DNA of 64,000 bases from Flavobacteriales bacterium UBA6057 (GTDB lineage Bacteria; Bacteroidota; Bacteroidia; Flavobacteriales_G; Salibacteraceae), in assembly GCA_002428995.1 (NCBI GenBank), contig DIYJ01000020.1:117063-181062 (forward strand). Reading direction: 5' to 3'. Within the stretch, counting starts at the first letter, position 1; every line of letters starts with the position of its first letter. Under the pieces are notes generated by a model. That model was not told the origin of the DNA. It saw only the letters and a program-made list of their open reading frames with translations, and did not search any database. Of the stretch, positions 26,881 to 35,214 are shown in pieces. The position numbers and the translations under genes are program-made.

Positions 26881-27015
26881 TTATTTACACTTGAACTTGC
26901 CGGATGGGGCTTTTCGGTAATAACCTCCTGAAGAGGCACAGCTTACAGCAAACAGTGCCAACAGAGCAAAAGCAGCAGCTCTGATGATAGCTTTCTTACG
27001 GAAGATTTGATTCAT
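26881..27015 (-). CDS. Small lipoprotein (44 residues)
   Basis: A short gene of 44 codons on the minus strand. It begins MNQIFRKKAIIRAAAFALL (basic, then hydrophobic), has a lipobox-like FAVSC at about 22-26, and ends with a short basic tail (GGYYRKAPSGKFKCK). A minus-strand TATTTTTG -7 element lies 5 bp upstream of the ATG, which would make it leaderless or nearly so. Mature part about 19 residues. No function can be assigned; it might be an envelope-stress or lysis-type small lipoprotein, but nothing here shows that. Confidence 0.62.
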   Translation of the reverse strand: MNQIFRKKAIIRAAAFALLALFAVSCASSGGYYRKAPSGKFKCK

Positions 27016-27019
27016 CGAT

Positions 27020-27042
27020 CAAAAATACGGCTTTATCGTATT
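27020..27042 (-). promoter_or_regulatory. Overlapping terminator hairpin and -7 element
   Basis: On the minus strand AATACG-ATAAAGC-CGTATT forms a 6-bp stem ending in TTTT just after the LRR gene, a possible weak terminator. Its 3' arm also forms TATTTTTG (27020-27027), a -7 element for the 44-residue lipoprotein. Confidence 0.4.
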
Positions 27043-27055
27043 CGAGCGACCATTG

Positions 27056-27628
27056 CTACTGGCAATTGCAACTCTGCGACATCCGGATATTCGCTTCGGG
27101 CCCGAAGATGTTCTTAATGTTTTCCTGTTGCTCAGCGTTCATTTGAATACCTCGAAGGTCTACTTCCTTCAATCGTTTCAGGTCGGTCATCTCCAAGGGC
27201 AAAAAATAGATGTTGTTGCTCCAGAGTTCGATGATCTCTAAGCCTGCGAGCTTAGATACGTCTGGATGCACATACCATATCTCATTGTTCCCGACCTTCA
27301 ATTCTTTCAATTTGGTGAGATGACCTACGGACGGTCCCAACGTGTCAATTTTATTTCCGGTTAACTCCAGAATTCTCAGCCCTGAGAGGTACTGAAGATC
27401 TGAGGGCAGCGATTCGAGCTTGTTGTTGCTCAAATCAAGGATTTGCAGATTGGGAAATTGCTTGAGCTCTTCAGGAAAACTCTTCAGCTTTTTGCGCTTC
27501 AGCTTCAGATGATAGACCGAATCAGGAGTTTGCAAGGCGGTCTCAAGGCTCTCGAATACCGGGAACTGAGCATAAAGCGACTGCATCGAAATGCAAAGCA
27601 CTATTCCTATGGTCCAAAAGAATTTCAT
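27056..27628 (-). CDS. Exported leucine-rich repeat protein
   Basis: A 190-residue secreted or periplasmic protein. Signal peptide about 1-20 (IGIVLCISMQSLYAQ). Then about six leucine-rich repeats of the LxxLxxLxLxxNxLxxLP kind from about 40 to 165 (for example LPNLQ-like LQILDLSNNKLESLPSDL). The C-terminal tail is Cys-containing (SCNCQ). Such LRR domains bind proteins or glycans. It overlaps ribF by 4 bp (ATGA at 27625-27628), so it is probably translated from the ribF message. No sorting domain for T9SS is present. Confidence 0.85.
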   Translation of the reverse strand: MKFFWTIGIVLCISMQSLYAQFPVFESLETALQTPDSVYHLKLKRKKLKSFPEELKQFPNLQILDLSNNKLESLPSDLQYLSGLRILELTGNKIDTLGPSVGHLTKLKELKVGNNEIWYVHPDVSKLAGLEIIELWSNNIYFLPLEMTDLKRLKEVDLRGIQMNAEQQENIKNIFGPEANIRMSQSCNCQ

Positions 27629-28557
27629 GACGTGAGTCTTAGAATGGCCTGCTGCTTATCCCGTTCTATCTGTTGAACAAGCTCATCGGCAGATTCAAAC
27701 TTTGCCTCGTCCCGAAGACGATCAATAAAGGTAACGACCATTTCCGCTCCATAGATATCCGAATCGAAATTGAGCAAATGAGCTTCGAGTGTCTCACGAC
27801 CTTCGGTTCCAAATGTTGGATTGACACCAATATTCAGCATTCCATCATAACTCTGGCCTTCCATCTCCACGCGAACAGCATATACCCCCCTCTTCGGAAT
27901 GAGCTTCCATTCGCTGTTCAACTTGAGGTTCGCTGTAGGGAACCCGAGCTGCCTTCCTCGTTGATGGCCTTTAACCACGGTGCCCTGGACAAAATATTCG
28001 TAGCCCAAATACTTTGACACTAGTTGAATATCGCCAGCAGCAAGTGCCTTACGAACCTTGGTAGAGCTCACGCTCACCTCGTCTACATCCTGTGCTGGAA
28101 TCTCAGTAACCTCAAATGAATAAAGCGGTGCCATTTCCCTGAGTTCATCGATACTTCCCTCTCGGTTCCGCCCAAACTGATGGTCATATCCAATCACCAG
28201 CCGTTGCATGTTCAGTTTCCCCACGAGGTAGTCTCGTATATAATTGAGTGCCGGAATACGCGAAAAATCCCTCGAAAAAGGGTGTACGATCAAGTGATCC
28301 AATCCGGTATCTTCCAACAAGTGCATTCGCTCCTCCATGGTGGTGAGTAACAATGGGCCTTTACTATCGGGAAATAGCACCAGGCGAGGGTGCGGAGAAA
28401 AGGTCACCAAAACAGACTTTCCATTGATTGACCTGGCTTCACTGATGAGCTGATCGAGGATCTTTCTGTGGCCTTTATGAACCCCATCAAAGGTTCCTGT
28501 TGTGATGGCGGTGGGGACAGGTGAGTCATAAGACTCAATTCCGTTGAAAACTTTCAA
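27625..28557 (-). CDS. ribF: Bifunctional riboflavin kinase / FAD synthetase
   Basis: Makes FMN and FAD from riboflavin; 310 residues. The N-terminal FAD synthetase (nucleotidyltransferase) domain has GTFDGVHKGHRKIL near 22-35, VIGYDHQFGRNREGS near 122 and SSTKVRKAL near 160. The C-terminal riboflavin kinase domain has GHQRGRQLGFPTANL near 198 and GVYAVRVEM, NIGVNPTFG, ETLEAHLL, giving the complete family pattern. The downstream LRR gene overlaps by 4 bp. A minus-strand TACCTTTG box is 70 bp upstream of the ATG. Confidence 0.97.
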   Translation of the reverse strand: MKVFNGIESYDSPVPTAITTGTFDGVHKGHRKILDQLISEARSINGKSVLVTFSPHPRLVLFPDSKGPLLLTTMEERMHLLEDTGLDHLIVHPFSRDFSRIPALNYIRDYLVGKLNMQRLVIGYDHQFGRNREGSIDELREMAPLYSFEVTEIPAQDVDEVSVSSTKVRKALAAGDIQLVSKYLGYEYFVQGTVVKGHQRGRQLGFPTANLKLNSEWKLIPKRGVYAVRVEMEGQSYDGMLNIGVNPTFGTEGRETLEAHLLNFDSDIYGAEMVVTFIDRLRDEAKFESADELVQQIERDKQQAILRLTS

Positions 28558-28627
28558 TCTATCAGAAGATGTTTTTCGGTTTTAAAAAACTGATAATCAG
28601 AAACTTAAACCTTCAATGAGGTGAGGT

Positions 28628-28635
28628 CAAAGGTA
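28628..28635 (-). promoter_or_regulatory. Bacteroidota -7 element of ribF (TACCTTTG)
   Basis: Minus-strand exact TAnnTTTG; a minus-strand TTG (28661-28663) lies 25 bp further upstream. Confidence 0.45.
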
Positions 28636-28683
28636 GATATTTAAAAATATGAACAGTGGTCAAAAAAACAGATTTGAAATCCA

Positions 28684-28691
28684 TAGCTTTG
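28684..28691 (+). promoter_or_regulatory. Bacteroidota -7 element of atpD (TAGCTTTG)
   Basis: Exact TAnnTTTG 55 bp before the atpD ATG, giving a leader of about 50 bases. No clear -33 element. Confidence 0.5.
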
Positions 28692-28746
28692 CGGCCAGTT
28701 TTTGAAAGGCATAATTAACACGTAACGATCTAAAATTCAGCATAGA

Positions 28747-30261
28747 ATGGCTGTAAAAAAAGGAAATATCACGCAGGTTATCGGACCTGTAATTGACGTT
28801 CGCTTCGATGCGGCTCAAGGCGACCTTCCGAACATTCTTGATTCACTCGAAGTAGTGAAGACTACTGGTGAGCGTGTGGTACTCGAGTGCCAGCAGCACA
28901 TCGGAGAAGACACTGTGCGTACCATCGCTATGGACGCGAGTGAGGGTCTTCAGCGTGGAATGGAAGTAGTAGCTCAGGGAACTCCGATCACTGTGCCAGT
29001 TGGAGACCAGATCAAGGGACGTACATTCAACGTGGTAGGTGGTGCCATTGACGGTATTAAAGAAGTAGATCAAGCAGGTGGACGAGCGATTCACCAGGAA
29101 TCTCCAAAGTTTGAAGACCTCTCTACTGCAACCGAAGTTCTCTTCACAGGCATCAAAGTAATTGACCTCATCGAGCCCTACGCTAAAGGGGGTAAGATTG
29201 GTCTCTTTGGTGGTGCTGGTGTTGGCAAAACAGTATTGATCCAGGAGTTGATTAACAACATTGCGAAGGGCCACGATGGCTACTCTGTTTTCGCTGGTGT
29301 TGGTGAGCGAACACGTGAAGGAAATGACCTTCTCCGTGAGATGATCGAATCTGGTATTGTGAAGTATGGTGAGGCTTTCAACGAAAGCATGGAAGCTGGT
29401 GGATGGGACGTAAGCAAGGTGGATGAAGAAGCTTTGAAAGACTCCAAGGCCACTTTCGTTTTCGGTCAGATGAACGAACCTCCCGGTGCTCGTGCACGTG
29501 TGGCGTTGACAGGTCTCTCTGCTGCTGAGTACTTCCGCGATGGTGACAGCGATGATTCTGCTGCCGGTCGTGACATTCTTTTCTTCGTTGACAACATCTT
29601 CCGATTTACACAGGCAGGTTCTGAGGTATCAGCACTGCTCGGTCGTATGCCTTCTGCGGTAGGTTACCAGCCTACACTTGCCTCTGAGATGGGGGCAATG
29701 CAGGAACGTATTACTTCTACCAAGCGAGGATCTATTACTTCTGTTCAGGCGGTTTACGTACCTGCGGATGACTTGACGGATCCAGCTCCAGCAACCACGT
29801 TTGCTCACCTTGATGCCACTACGGTATTGAGCCGTAAGATTGCTGAGCTCGGTATCTACCCTGCGGTAGATCCATTGGATTCTACTTCTCGAATTCTTAC
29901 TGCTGATATCGTTGGAAACGATCACTACGATACCGCACAGCGCGTGAAGGAAATCCTTCAGCGTTACAAGGAACTTCAGGATATCATCGCGATCCTTGGT
30001 ATGGACGAATTGAGTGAAGAAGACAAGCTCGTTGTACACCGTGCAAGAAGGGTTCAGCGTTTCCTCTCTCAGCCATTCCACGTTGCAGAGCAGTTTACCG
30101 GCCTGAAGGGTGTTTTTGTTCCTATCGAAGAAACCATCAAAGGATTCAAGATGATCCTCGATGGAGAAGTTGATAAATACCCAGAAGCAGCGTTCAACCT
30201 CAAGGGTTCGATTGAAGAAGCAATCGAAGCTGGTGAGAAAATGCTTGCTGAAAACAAGTAA
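28747..30261 (+). CDS. atpD: F1Fo ATP synthase subunit beta
   Basis: Catalytic subunit of F1; 504 residues. Walker A is GGAGVGKTVL near 155-164, followed by AKGHDGYSVFAGVGERTREGNDL, Walker B region DILFFVDNIFRF near 277, and the ALLGRMPSAVGYQPTL block. The C-terminal domain has the regulatory DELSEEDKLVV. Internal blocks at 195-212 and after 320 are slightly expanded relative to E. coli, as I recall from Bacteroidota beta subunits. atpC follows after 2 bp; the other ATP synthase genes are not here. Confidence 0.98.
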   Translation: MAVKKGNITQVIGPVIDVRFDAAQGDLPNILDSLEVVKTTGERVVLECQQHIGEDTVRTIAMDASEGLQRGMEVVAQGTPITVPVGDQIKGRTFNVVGGAIDGIKEVDQAGGRAIHQESPKFEDLSTATEVLFTGIKVIDLIEPYAKGGKIGLFGGAGVGKTVLIQELINNIAKGHDGYSVFAGVGERTREGNDLLREMIESGIVKYGEAFNESMEAGGWDVSKVDEEALKDSKATFVFGQMNEPPGARARVALTGLSAAEYFRDGDSDDSAAGRDILFFVDNIFRFTQAGSEVSALLGRMPSAVGYQPTLASEMGAMQERITSTKRGSITSVQAVYVPADDLTDPAPATTFAHLDATTVLSRKIAELGIYPAVDPLDSTSRILTADIVGNDHYDTAQRVKEILQRYKELQDIIAILGMDELSEEDKLVVHRARRVQRFLSQPFHVAEQFTGLKGVFVPIEETIKGFKMILDGEVDKYPEAAFNLKGSIEEAIEAGEKMLAENK

Positions 30262-30263
30262 TC

Positions 30264-30497
30264 ATGAGAATAGATATTCTTTCACCTGACAAGACCATAT
30301 TCGAAGGAGAGGCTGACGCACTGGTGTTGCCTGGAAAGGATGGATCCTTCGGTATTCTTGAGAACCACGCCCCCATGATCGCCACATTGGCGGAAGGAAA
30401 AGTGAAGGTCACCTCCAAAGGAGAAGACCAGTTTTTCGAAGTAAATGGCGGTGTAGTAGAGGTGGTTAAAAATAGAGTCATTGTGCTCTCTGAATAA
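30264..30497 (+). CDS. atpC: F1Fo ATP synthase subunit epsilon, short form
   Basis: A 77-residue epsilon subunit of the central stalk. It contains only the N-terminal beta-sandwich (LVLPGKDGSFGILENHAPMIATL, then GGVVEVVKNRVIVLSE); the C-terminal helical hairpin of the usual 130-140-residue protein, which inhibits ATP hydrolysis in E. coli, is absent. Short epsilon subunits are known in Bacteroidota, and the stop is followed by a good terminator, so this is not a truncation. It lies 2 bp after atpD. Confidence 0.94.
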   Translation: MRIDILSPDKTIFEGEADALVLPGKDGSFGILENHAPMIATLAEGKVKVTSKGEDQFFEVNGGVVEVVKNRVIVLSE

Positions 30498-30520
30498 AAA
30501 GAGAGTCCGATTGAATTAGA

Positions 30521-30550
30521 AAAAGGGAAGCATGTTGCTTCCCTTTTTTT
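30521..30550 (+). terminator. Intrinsic terminator of atpD-atpC
   Basis: A perfect 12-bp stem AAAAGGGAAGCA / TGCTTCCCTTTT with a 3-base loop and a continuing T run. Confidence 0.92.
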
Positions 30551-30601
30551 GTGGCCAATCCGTTGATTCGTTTTCTTTGAAGCCCTTTTTAATCAAGGCT
30601 T

Positions 30602-31321
30602 ATGAAATTCCTGCTGCTCACCTTAGCGTTCGTTCTGTCAGCTACCGCTTACTCTCAGACTACTGTGAAGCTTCTCGCAGAAGACAACACGGAGATCACA
30701 GCAGATCTCTATGATGCCGGACCAACGGCTCCAGTGATCCTGCTCTGCCACCAGGCCGGCAGTAGTCGCGGTGAATACAAGAACATAGCTCCAAGGCTCT
30801 TGAACATGGGCTTCACATGCCTCGCCATTGATCAGCGAAGCGGTAAGGAGTTCAACGGTGTTCCCAACGAGACCTTCAAGTTTGCGCAGAATCGCAAGCA
30901 GCCTACTGAGTTCATTTACTCTGAACAGGACATTGTAGCCGGTGTGGAATATCTGTATGACAAGTACGACAAGCCTGTTACTGTGTTTGGCAGTAGTTAC
31001 AGCGCTTCCCAGTCTTTAATGATTGTCACACAAAACGATCACATCAAGTCAGTGGTCGCCTTCAGCCCCGGAGAATATTTTGATGGCTTGAGCGTGAGCA
31101 ACTTCATCCAATACATCACCATCCCCGTGTTTGCGACAGGAGCTAAAAACGAAGTGAGCGAGGTCGAATTATTGGTTGGAGGAATCAATCCGGATCATGT
31201 GACCATCTTTTCACCCAAGGGCACAGGCATCCATGGAGCCAGAGCACTGGATCCTAAACAAAACGATAGCAGCGAAGAATACTGGGAAGCTGTTTCCGCT
31301 TTCCTGAAAGCGAATCGCTAG
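30602..31321 (+). CDS. Alpha/beta hydrolase, exported
   Basis: A 239-residue protein with a signal peptide (about 1-18, ending SATAYS). It has the alpha/beta-hydrolase layout: oxyanion region LLCHQAGSSRGEY near 50, nucleophile elbow VFGSSYSASQSL near 137 (Ser in GSSYS), and a catalytic His candidate in GTGIHGARAL near 215. Dienelactone-hydrolase-like folds are the nearest family; substrate unknown. Its stop codon shares CTAG with the stop of the convergent deoxynucleoside kinase gene. Confidence 0.83.
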   Translation: MKFLLLTLAFVLSATAYSQTTVKLLAEDNTEITADLYDAGPTAPVILLCHQAGSSRGEYKNIAPRLLNMGFTCLAIDQRSGKEFNGVPNETFKFAQNRKQPTEFIYSEQDIVAGVEYLYDKYDKPVTVFGSSYSASQSLMIVTQNDHIKSVVAFSPGEYFDGLSVSNFIQYITIPVFATGAKNEVSEVELLVGGINPDHVTIFSPKGTGIHGARALDPKQNDSSEEYWEAVSAFLKANR

Positions 31322-31953
31322 AACAGCCCGTGGAGCTCAGCGTCAATCTTGTGGATGATCTCTCCGAGGTCTTCCTGGTTGTCAATAAACGAGTTGTTGT
31401 CCACGTCAATGATCAGGAGTTTCCCCTTGTCGTAGGTTGAAATCCAAGCCTCGTAGCGTTCGTTCAAACGCTTGAGGTAGTCCAGCCTGATCGCCTCTTC
31501 ATATTCTCGTCCTCGGTTCTGAATCTGGCTCACAAGTCTTGGAACACTGGCGCGGAGGTAGATCAATAAATCTGGCGGCTCCACAAAGCGGTCGAGCAGG
31601 GTGAACAGCGAGAAGAAGGTTTCGAAATCACGCGTGGTCATCAGCCCCATCGCATGGAGGTTGGGCGCAAAAATGTAAGCGTCTTCATAGATCGTTCGAT
31701 CCTGGATCACTCCCTTCTTGCCCTCGCGGATTTCAAGCACTTGATTGAATCGAGTGTTCAGGAAGTAGATCTGCATATTGAACGACCAGCGCTGCATCTC
31801 AGCGTAGAAGTCGTTGATGTAGGGATTGTCGTCTGCATCTTCAAAATGCGGATCCCATTTGTAGTGTTTTGCAAGGAGTCCCGTCAGCGTTGTCTTCCCC
31901 GATCCAATGTTGCCTGCCACTGCCACGTGCAGGTTGTTTTTCTTTTCCTCCAT
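31318..31953 (-). CDS. Deoxynucleoside kinase (first of two)
   Basis: Phosphorylates deoxynucleosides in salvage; 211 residues. P-loop AVAGNIGSGKTTL at about 8-20, then the DRTIYEDAYIFA motif (ERS/DRS-type region) near 88 and the lid-like RGREYEEAIRLDYLKRL near 150. The frame opens at 32007, but the start at 31953 (MEEKKNNLHVAVAG) places the P-loop at its normal distance. It is the last gene of a minus-strand set GH3-propeller-kinase and belongs to a different subfamily from the kinase at 43831. Confidence 0.9.
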   Translation of the reverse strand: MEEKKNNLHVAVAGNIGSGKTTLTGLLAKHYKWDPHFEDADDNPYINDFYAEMQRWSFNMQIYFLNTRFNQVLEIREGKKGVIQDRTIYEDAYIFAPNLHAMGLMTTRDFETFFSLFTLLDRFVEPPDLLIYLRASVPRLVSQIQNRGREYEEAIRLDYLKRLNERYEAWISTYDKGKLLIIDVDNNSFIDNQEDLGEIIHKIDAELHGLF

Positions 31954-32020
31954 ACTCCTCGAAAATGTGTTGGCTATTAGCGTACGAATTAAGCTAAAGC
32001 CCCCCAAAATAAAAAGGAAT

Positions 32021-32806
32021 CTACTGCATTGCAGTGAAAATATTCACTCCGTTCTCTGACCCCGTCACTGCCAGCGCTTTCCCGATATCAAAGGGCTGTC
32101 CTTCCTCATAGGGAATAGATACAATCTCCTCGTTCAGCGTAGTAAGATTGGTCGCATACATCGTGTTGCCCCGGTTGTAAAACAATCGATCATTGGCAAT
32201 GCTCAGGCGTTCAATTCCCTTGATGGGAAGGCGCTTCAGGTAGTTCCCGAAAATATCAAACACAAAAACCCCGTGATCAGGATCGTTGAGGTAAACACGA
32301 TTGTTCACCTCCATCATATCGTTGGGGTAAAACTCCAGCCGGAGCAACTGCGCCAGATTCGCGGATTTACGCTCCATGTCCAGATTCTGATCGTAACGAA
32401 CCATCTCAAAGTTGATGGCATCGTAGATCCAGAAGCCATTGCTATGCGATGTTGCCGCCAACGTAACTTGCTCATAGCCCTTTTCCAATAGCCTGACTGG
32501 ATCTCGCAACTCCCCTAACCTACTGTCAAGGAAGATGATCTTCATTTGATCTGGTGAGAACAACAGCAACTTCAGCGGATTGGTTACATCAACGAGAATT
32601 CCGTCTCCAATCAGCTTCTCGCTGAATTGTGTGAGTTTGTGTCCCTGGGGATCATACTTGGAGATGACTCCTTTTTGGATGAGGTAAACATTCTTGAGCG
32701 CATCCGTTCGAACAATGGAGGCTTTCCCCTCTATGCTTTGAGAAAGCTTCCACTCTATGGGAAGCAACGAAAACAGTGCAAAAACAAGCAGCCAGGCTCT
32801 AGTCAT
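32021..32806 (-). CDS. Exported beta-propeller-like protein of unknown function
   Basis: A 261-residue protein with a signal peptide (about 1-22, MTRAWLLVFALFSLL). The mature sequence has repeated short beta-strand units typical of a propeller (for example DALKNVYLIQKGVISKYDPQ, GFWIYDAINFEMVRYDQN, DHGVFVFDIFGNYLKRLP, MYATNLTTLNEE), with no catalytic motif I recognise. It overlaps the upstream GH3 gene by 8 bp and precedes the deoxynucleoside kinase, so the three are probably co-transcribed. Probably periplasmic; ligand unknown. Confidence 0.7.
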   Translation of the reverse strand: MTRAWLLVFALFSLLPIEWKLSQSIEGKASIVRTDALKNVYLIQKGVISKYDPQGHKLTQFSEKLIGDGILVDVTNPLKLLLFSPDQMKIIFLDSRLGELRDPVRLLEKGYEQVTLAATSHSNGFWIYDAINFEMVRYDQNLDMERKSANLAQLLRLEFYPNDMMEVNNRVYLNDPDHGVFVFDIFGNYLKRLPIKGIERLSIANDRLFYNRGNTMYATNLTTLNEEIVSIPYEEGQPFDIGKALAVTGSENGVNIFTAMQ

Positions 32807-34316
32807 TGATCAACGCAAGAATGGACTCAATATACTCCCTCTGATTGGATAGTCGGGGAACTTTGTGTTGCCCGCCCAGTTTTCCACGCTGCTTCAGCCA
32901 TTCGTAAAACGTTCCTTCCGGAACCTGCTCAATCCTCGGCATCCTCAACACCTTGTCTCGGTAGCGCTTGGCCTCGTAGTCACTGTTAATCGACTTCAGG
33001 GCATTGTCCAAAACCTCAGTGAAATAGTCAAGATCTGTTGGAGGCGAAGCAAACTCGATCAACCATTGATGACCGCCAGCCTCTCCCTTCTCCATGTAGA
33101 TGGGCGCGGCAGTGTATTCCTTCACCAGGGCTCCTGTTTTTTCAGAGGCAATCGAGATGGCCTGCTCGGCATTCTCAACGATGAGTTCTTCTCCGAAGGC
33201 GTTGATGTAGTGCTTGGTGCGTCCGCTTACTTTGATCCGGAACGGGTCGAGGCTCGTGAACTGAACAGTGTCGCCAATCAGGTAGCGCCAAAGTCCGCCA
33301 TTGGTAGAAATCACCAAAGCATAATTCTTATGCAGCTCTACTTCATCCAGTTGGATGGTTTTTGGATCCTCCTTGCCGTACTCCTCCATGGGCATGAATT
33401 CATAGAAGATACCGTAATCCAGCATCAGCAGGAGGTCATCAGAGTTCAGGCGATCCTGAATTCCAAAAAACCCTTCGGAAGCATTGTAGGTCTCCGAGTA
33501 GTTCATTTCATGACCTCCACCAATGATTTCATGAAACCGCTGGCGATAGGGCGCGAAGTTCACACCACCGTGTACATACCATTCCAGATTGGGCCAGACG
33601 TCCTTGATGGATTGCTTTCCGGTAAGATCCAGCACACGCTCCAGCAACACCAGCATCCAACTGGGGACTCCGGAAATATTGGTGATGTTTTGCATGGCCG
33701 TAATCTGCGCGATCTGATCGATCTTTTCCTCCCATGAAGGATTCAGTGCAACCTTCTCATCGGGCGTGCGATGGAGCTGCGCCCAGAAAGGAAGGTTTTT
33801 GATGATGATCGCACTAAGGTCGCCATAGTAGCTTTCGTCATTCAGGGGAACAAAATCGGAGCTGCCGCCCATGGCAAGCCCCTTGCCTTCCATCAAACGC
33901 GATTCGGGAAACTCATTGTAATAGAGCGACATGAGATCCTTTCCTCCCTTGTAGTGGCATTCTTCCAGGGATTCTTCGCTTACGGGGATGAACTTGCTCT
34001 TGTCGCTGGTAGTGCCGCTGCTTTTGGCGAACATCTTGATCTCTGATGGCCATAGGATGTTCTGCTCTCCCTGAATGATGCGATGAATGTCGTCACGGAA
34101 ACCATCATAATCGTTGATGGGAACCCTTCGCTTAAACTCATCCAGCGATTTTATCTCTCGGTAGTGATAACGCTTTCCCCACTCGGTATTGGCCGCAGTG
34201 CTCGTAAGTGAATCGAACCACTCATTTTGAACATCCAGTGGATACTTCTTAAAGAGCTCGATCTGATGAACGCGCTTTTTAATGAACCAACCGAATATGG
34301 AATTGATGATGGACAA
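32799..34316 (-). CDS. GH3 auxin-responsive promoter family protein
   Basis: A 505-residue bacterial member of the GH3/acyl-adenylate-forming superfamily. In plants GH3 enzymes conjugate amino acids to jasmonate or auxin; the bacterial role is unsettled. The ATP-binding P-loop is FAKSSGTTSDKSKFIPVS near residue 97-114. Further family blocks are NISGVPSWMLVLLERVLD near 215, the aromatic YSETYNASEGFFG near 275, and LWRYLIGDTVQFTS near 350 with GRTKHYINAFGEELIVENAE near 370. Normal length. It overlaps the downstream propeller gene by 8 bp. Confidence 0.9.
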   Translation of the reverse strand: MSIINSIFGWFIKKRVHQIELFKKYPLDVQNEWFDSLTSTAANTEWGKRYHYREIKSLDEFKRRVPINDYDGFRDDIHRIIQGEQNILWPSEIKMFAKSSGTTSDKSKFIPVSEESLEECHYKGGKDLMSLYYNEFPESRLMEGKGLAMGGSSDFVPLNDESYYGDLSAIIIKNLPFWAQLHRTPDEKVALNPSWEEKIDQIAQITAMQNITNISGVPSWMLVLLERVLDLTGKQSIKDVWPNLEWYVHGGVNFAPYRQRFHEIIGGGHEMNYSETYNASEGFFGIQDRLNSDDLLLMLDYGIFYEFMPMEEYGKEDPKTIQLDEVELHKNYALVISTNGGLWRYLIGDTVQFTSLDPFRIKVSGRTKHYINAFGEELIVENAEQAISIASEKTGALVKEYTAAPIYMEKGEAGGHQWLIEFASPPTDLDYFTEVLDNALKSINSDYEAKRYRDKVLRMPRIEQVPEGTFYEWLKQRGKLGGQHKVPRLSNQREYIESILALIND

Positions 34317-34470
34317 GGACCGCCTTCGAAATTTCAGTGCGATTTACGAATTGCAGCGCAATTTCAAACAAGCTCTGCACAACCGGACACGGAAAGCCTC
34401 GTTACGCATGTGCATCAAGCCAAATAAAAGCAAGTGAATTCGCGTTTGTGCGTATACATTAGCCTGTATA

Positions 34471-35214
34471 ATGAAAAATGGCCAAACACCTATGCTCAGT
34501 GCAGTTGTTATAGAAGATTCCGAACCCGCCAGACTGGATTTGATGGATATGCTGAACACCTATTGTCCAACGGTGAAAGTGACAGATTGGGCAGAAAACA
34601 GCGCACAGGCTTTTGCCCTGCTGGAAAAAGGACTCCCCGACCTTCTCTTTCTGGACCTGGATCTTGGAGGTGTCAAGATTTTGGAATTGGTGAGCCAGGG
34701 CCAGCTGTCCGGCACCTCGGTCATCATTGTAACGGGAAATCCGATGGTGAACAAGGAACACGTCAGGCCTGAGACGGTAGCCTACCTGTCGAAGCCCGTG
34801 AATCCTACTGAACTGATAAAGGCAGTAAAACAAGCAGAACAACACAAATCTCTGACGAAGGCTGGAGCACCTGAATTCAAGCTCAAAATCTCAAACAAGG
34901 ATGGCCAGCATCTGATTCCCTTGACCAACATCCTCAAGCTCGTGGCTCAGAACAACCGAACGTTCGTTTACACCGACCTTGAAAAAGTCCCCATCCAAAC
35001 CTCCAAAACCCTCAAAACCTTTGAATTTCTTGAAGAGGAATACAGTTTTTGTCGCATTCACCACTCGCACCTTGTAAACCTTGATCATGTGAGGCGCTAT
35101 CATCTCATTGATGGAGGACGTGCCGTGCTGAGCGATGGCTCCAGCCTTTCCATTTCGCGCCAGAACCTGGACAAATTTCTTCAACGGATCGACCAGCATG
35201 TGCTTGATGGTTAA
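34471..35214 (+). CDS. LytTR-type response regulator
   Basis: A 247-residue regulator. The receiver domain (about 8-125) has VIEDSEPARLD with the acidic pocket, phospho-acceptor Asp in LLFLDLDLGG (about 57), and a conserved Lys in YLSKPVNP (about 108). The LytTR DNA-binding domain (about 145-245) includes IPIQTSKTLKTFEFLEE and FCRIHHSHLVNLDHV. ATG 34492 is an alternative start that trims seven residues. It overlaps the histidine kinase gene by 8 bp (35207-35214), so they form a two-component pair. Confidence 0.93.
   Translation: MKNGQTPMLSAVVIEDSEPARLDLMDMLNTYCPTVKVTDWAENSAQAFALLEKGLPDLLFLDLDLGGVKILELVSQGQLSGTSVIIVTGNPMVNKEHVRPETVAYLSKPVNPTELIKAVKQAEQHKSLTKAGAPEFKLKISNKDGQHLIPLTNILKLVAQNNRTFVYTDLEKVPIQTSKTLKTFEFLEEEYSFCRIHHSHLVNLDHVRRYHLIDGGRAVLSDGSSLSISRQNLDKFLQRIDQHVLDG

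Noticed and set aside
30264..30497. atpC as a truncated pseudogene
   Set aside because: Short epsilon subunits without the C-terminal helices are known in this phylum, and a good terminator follows the stop.
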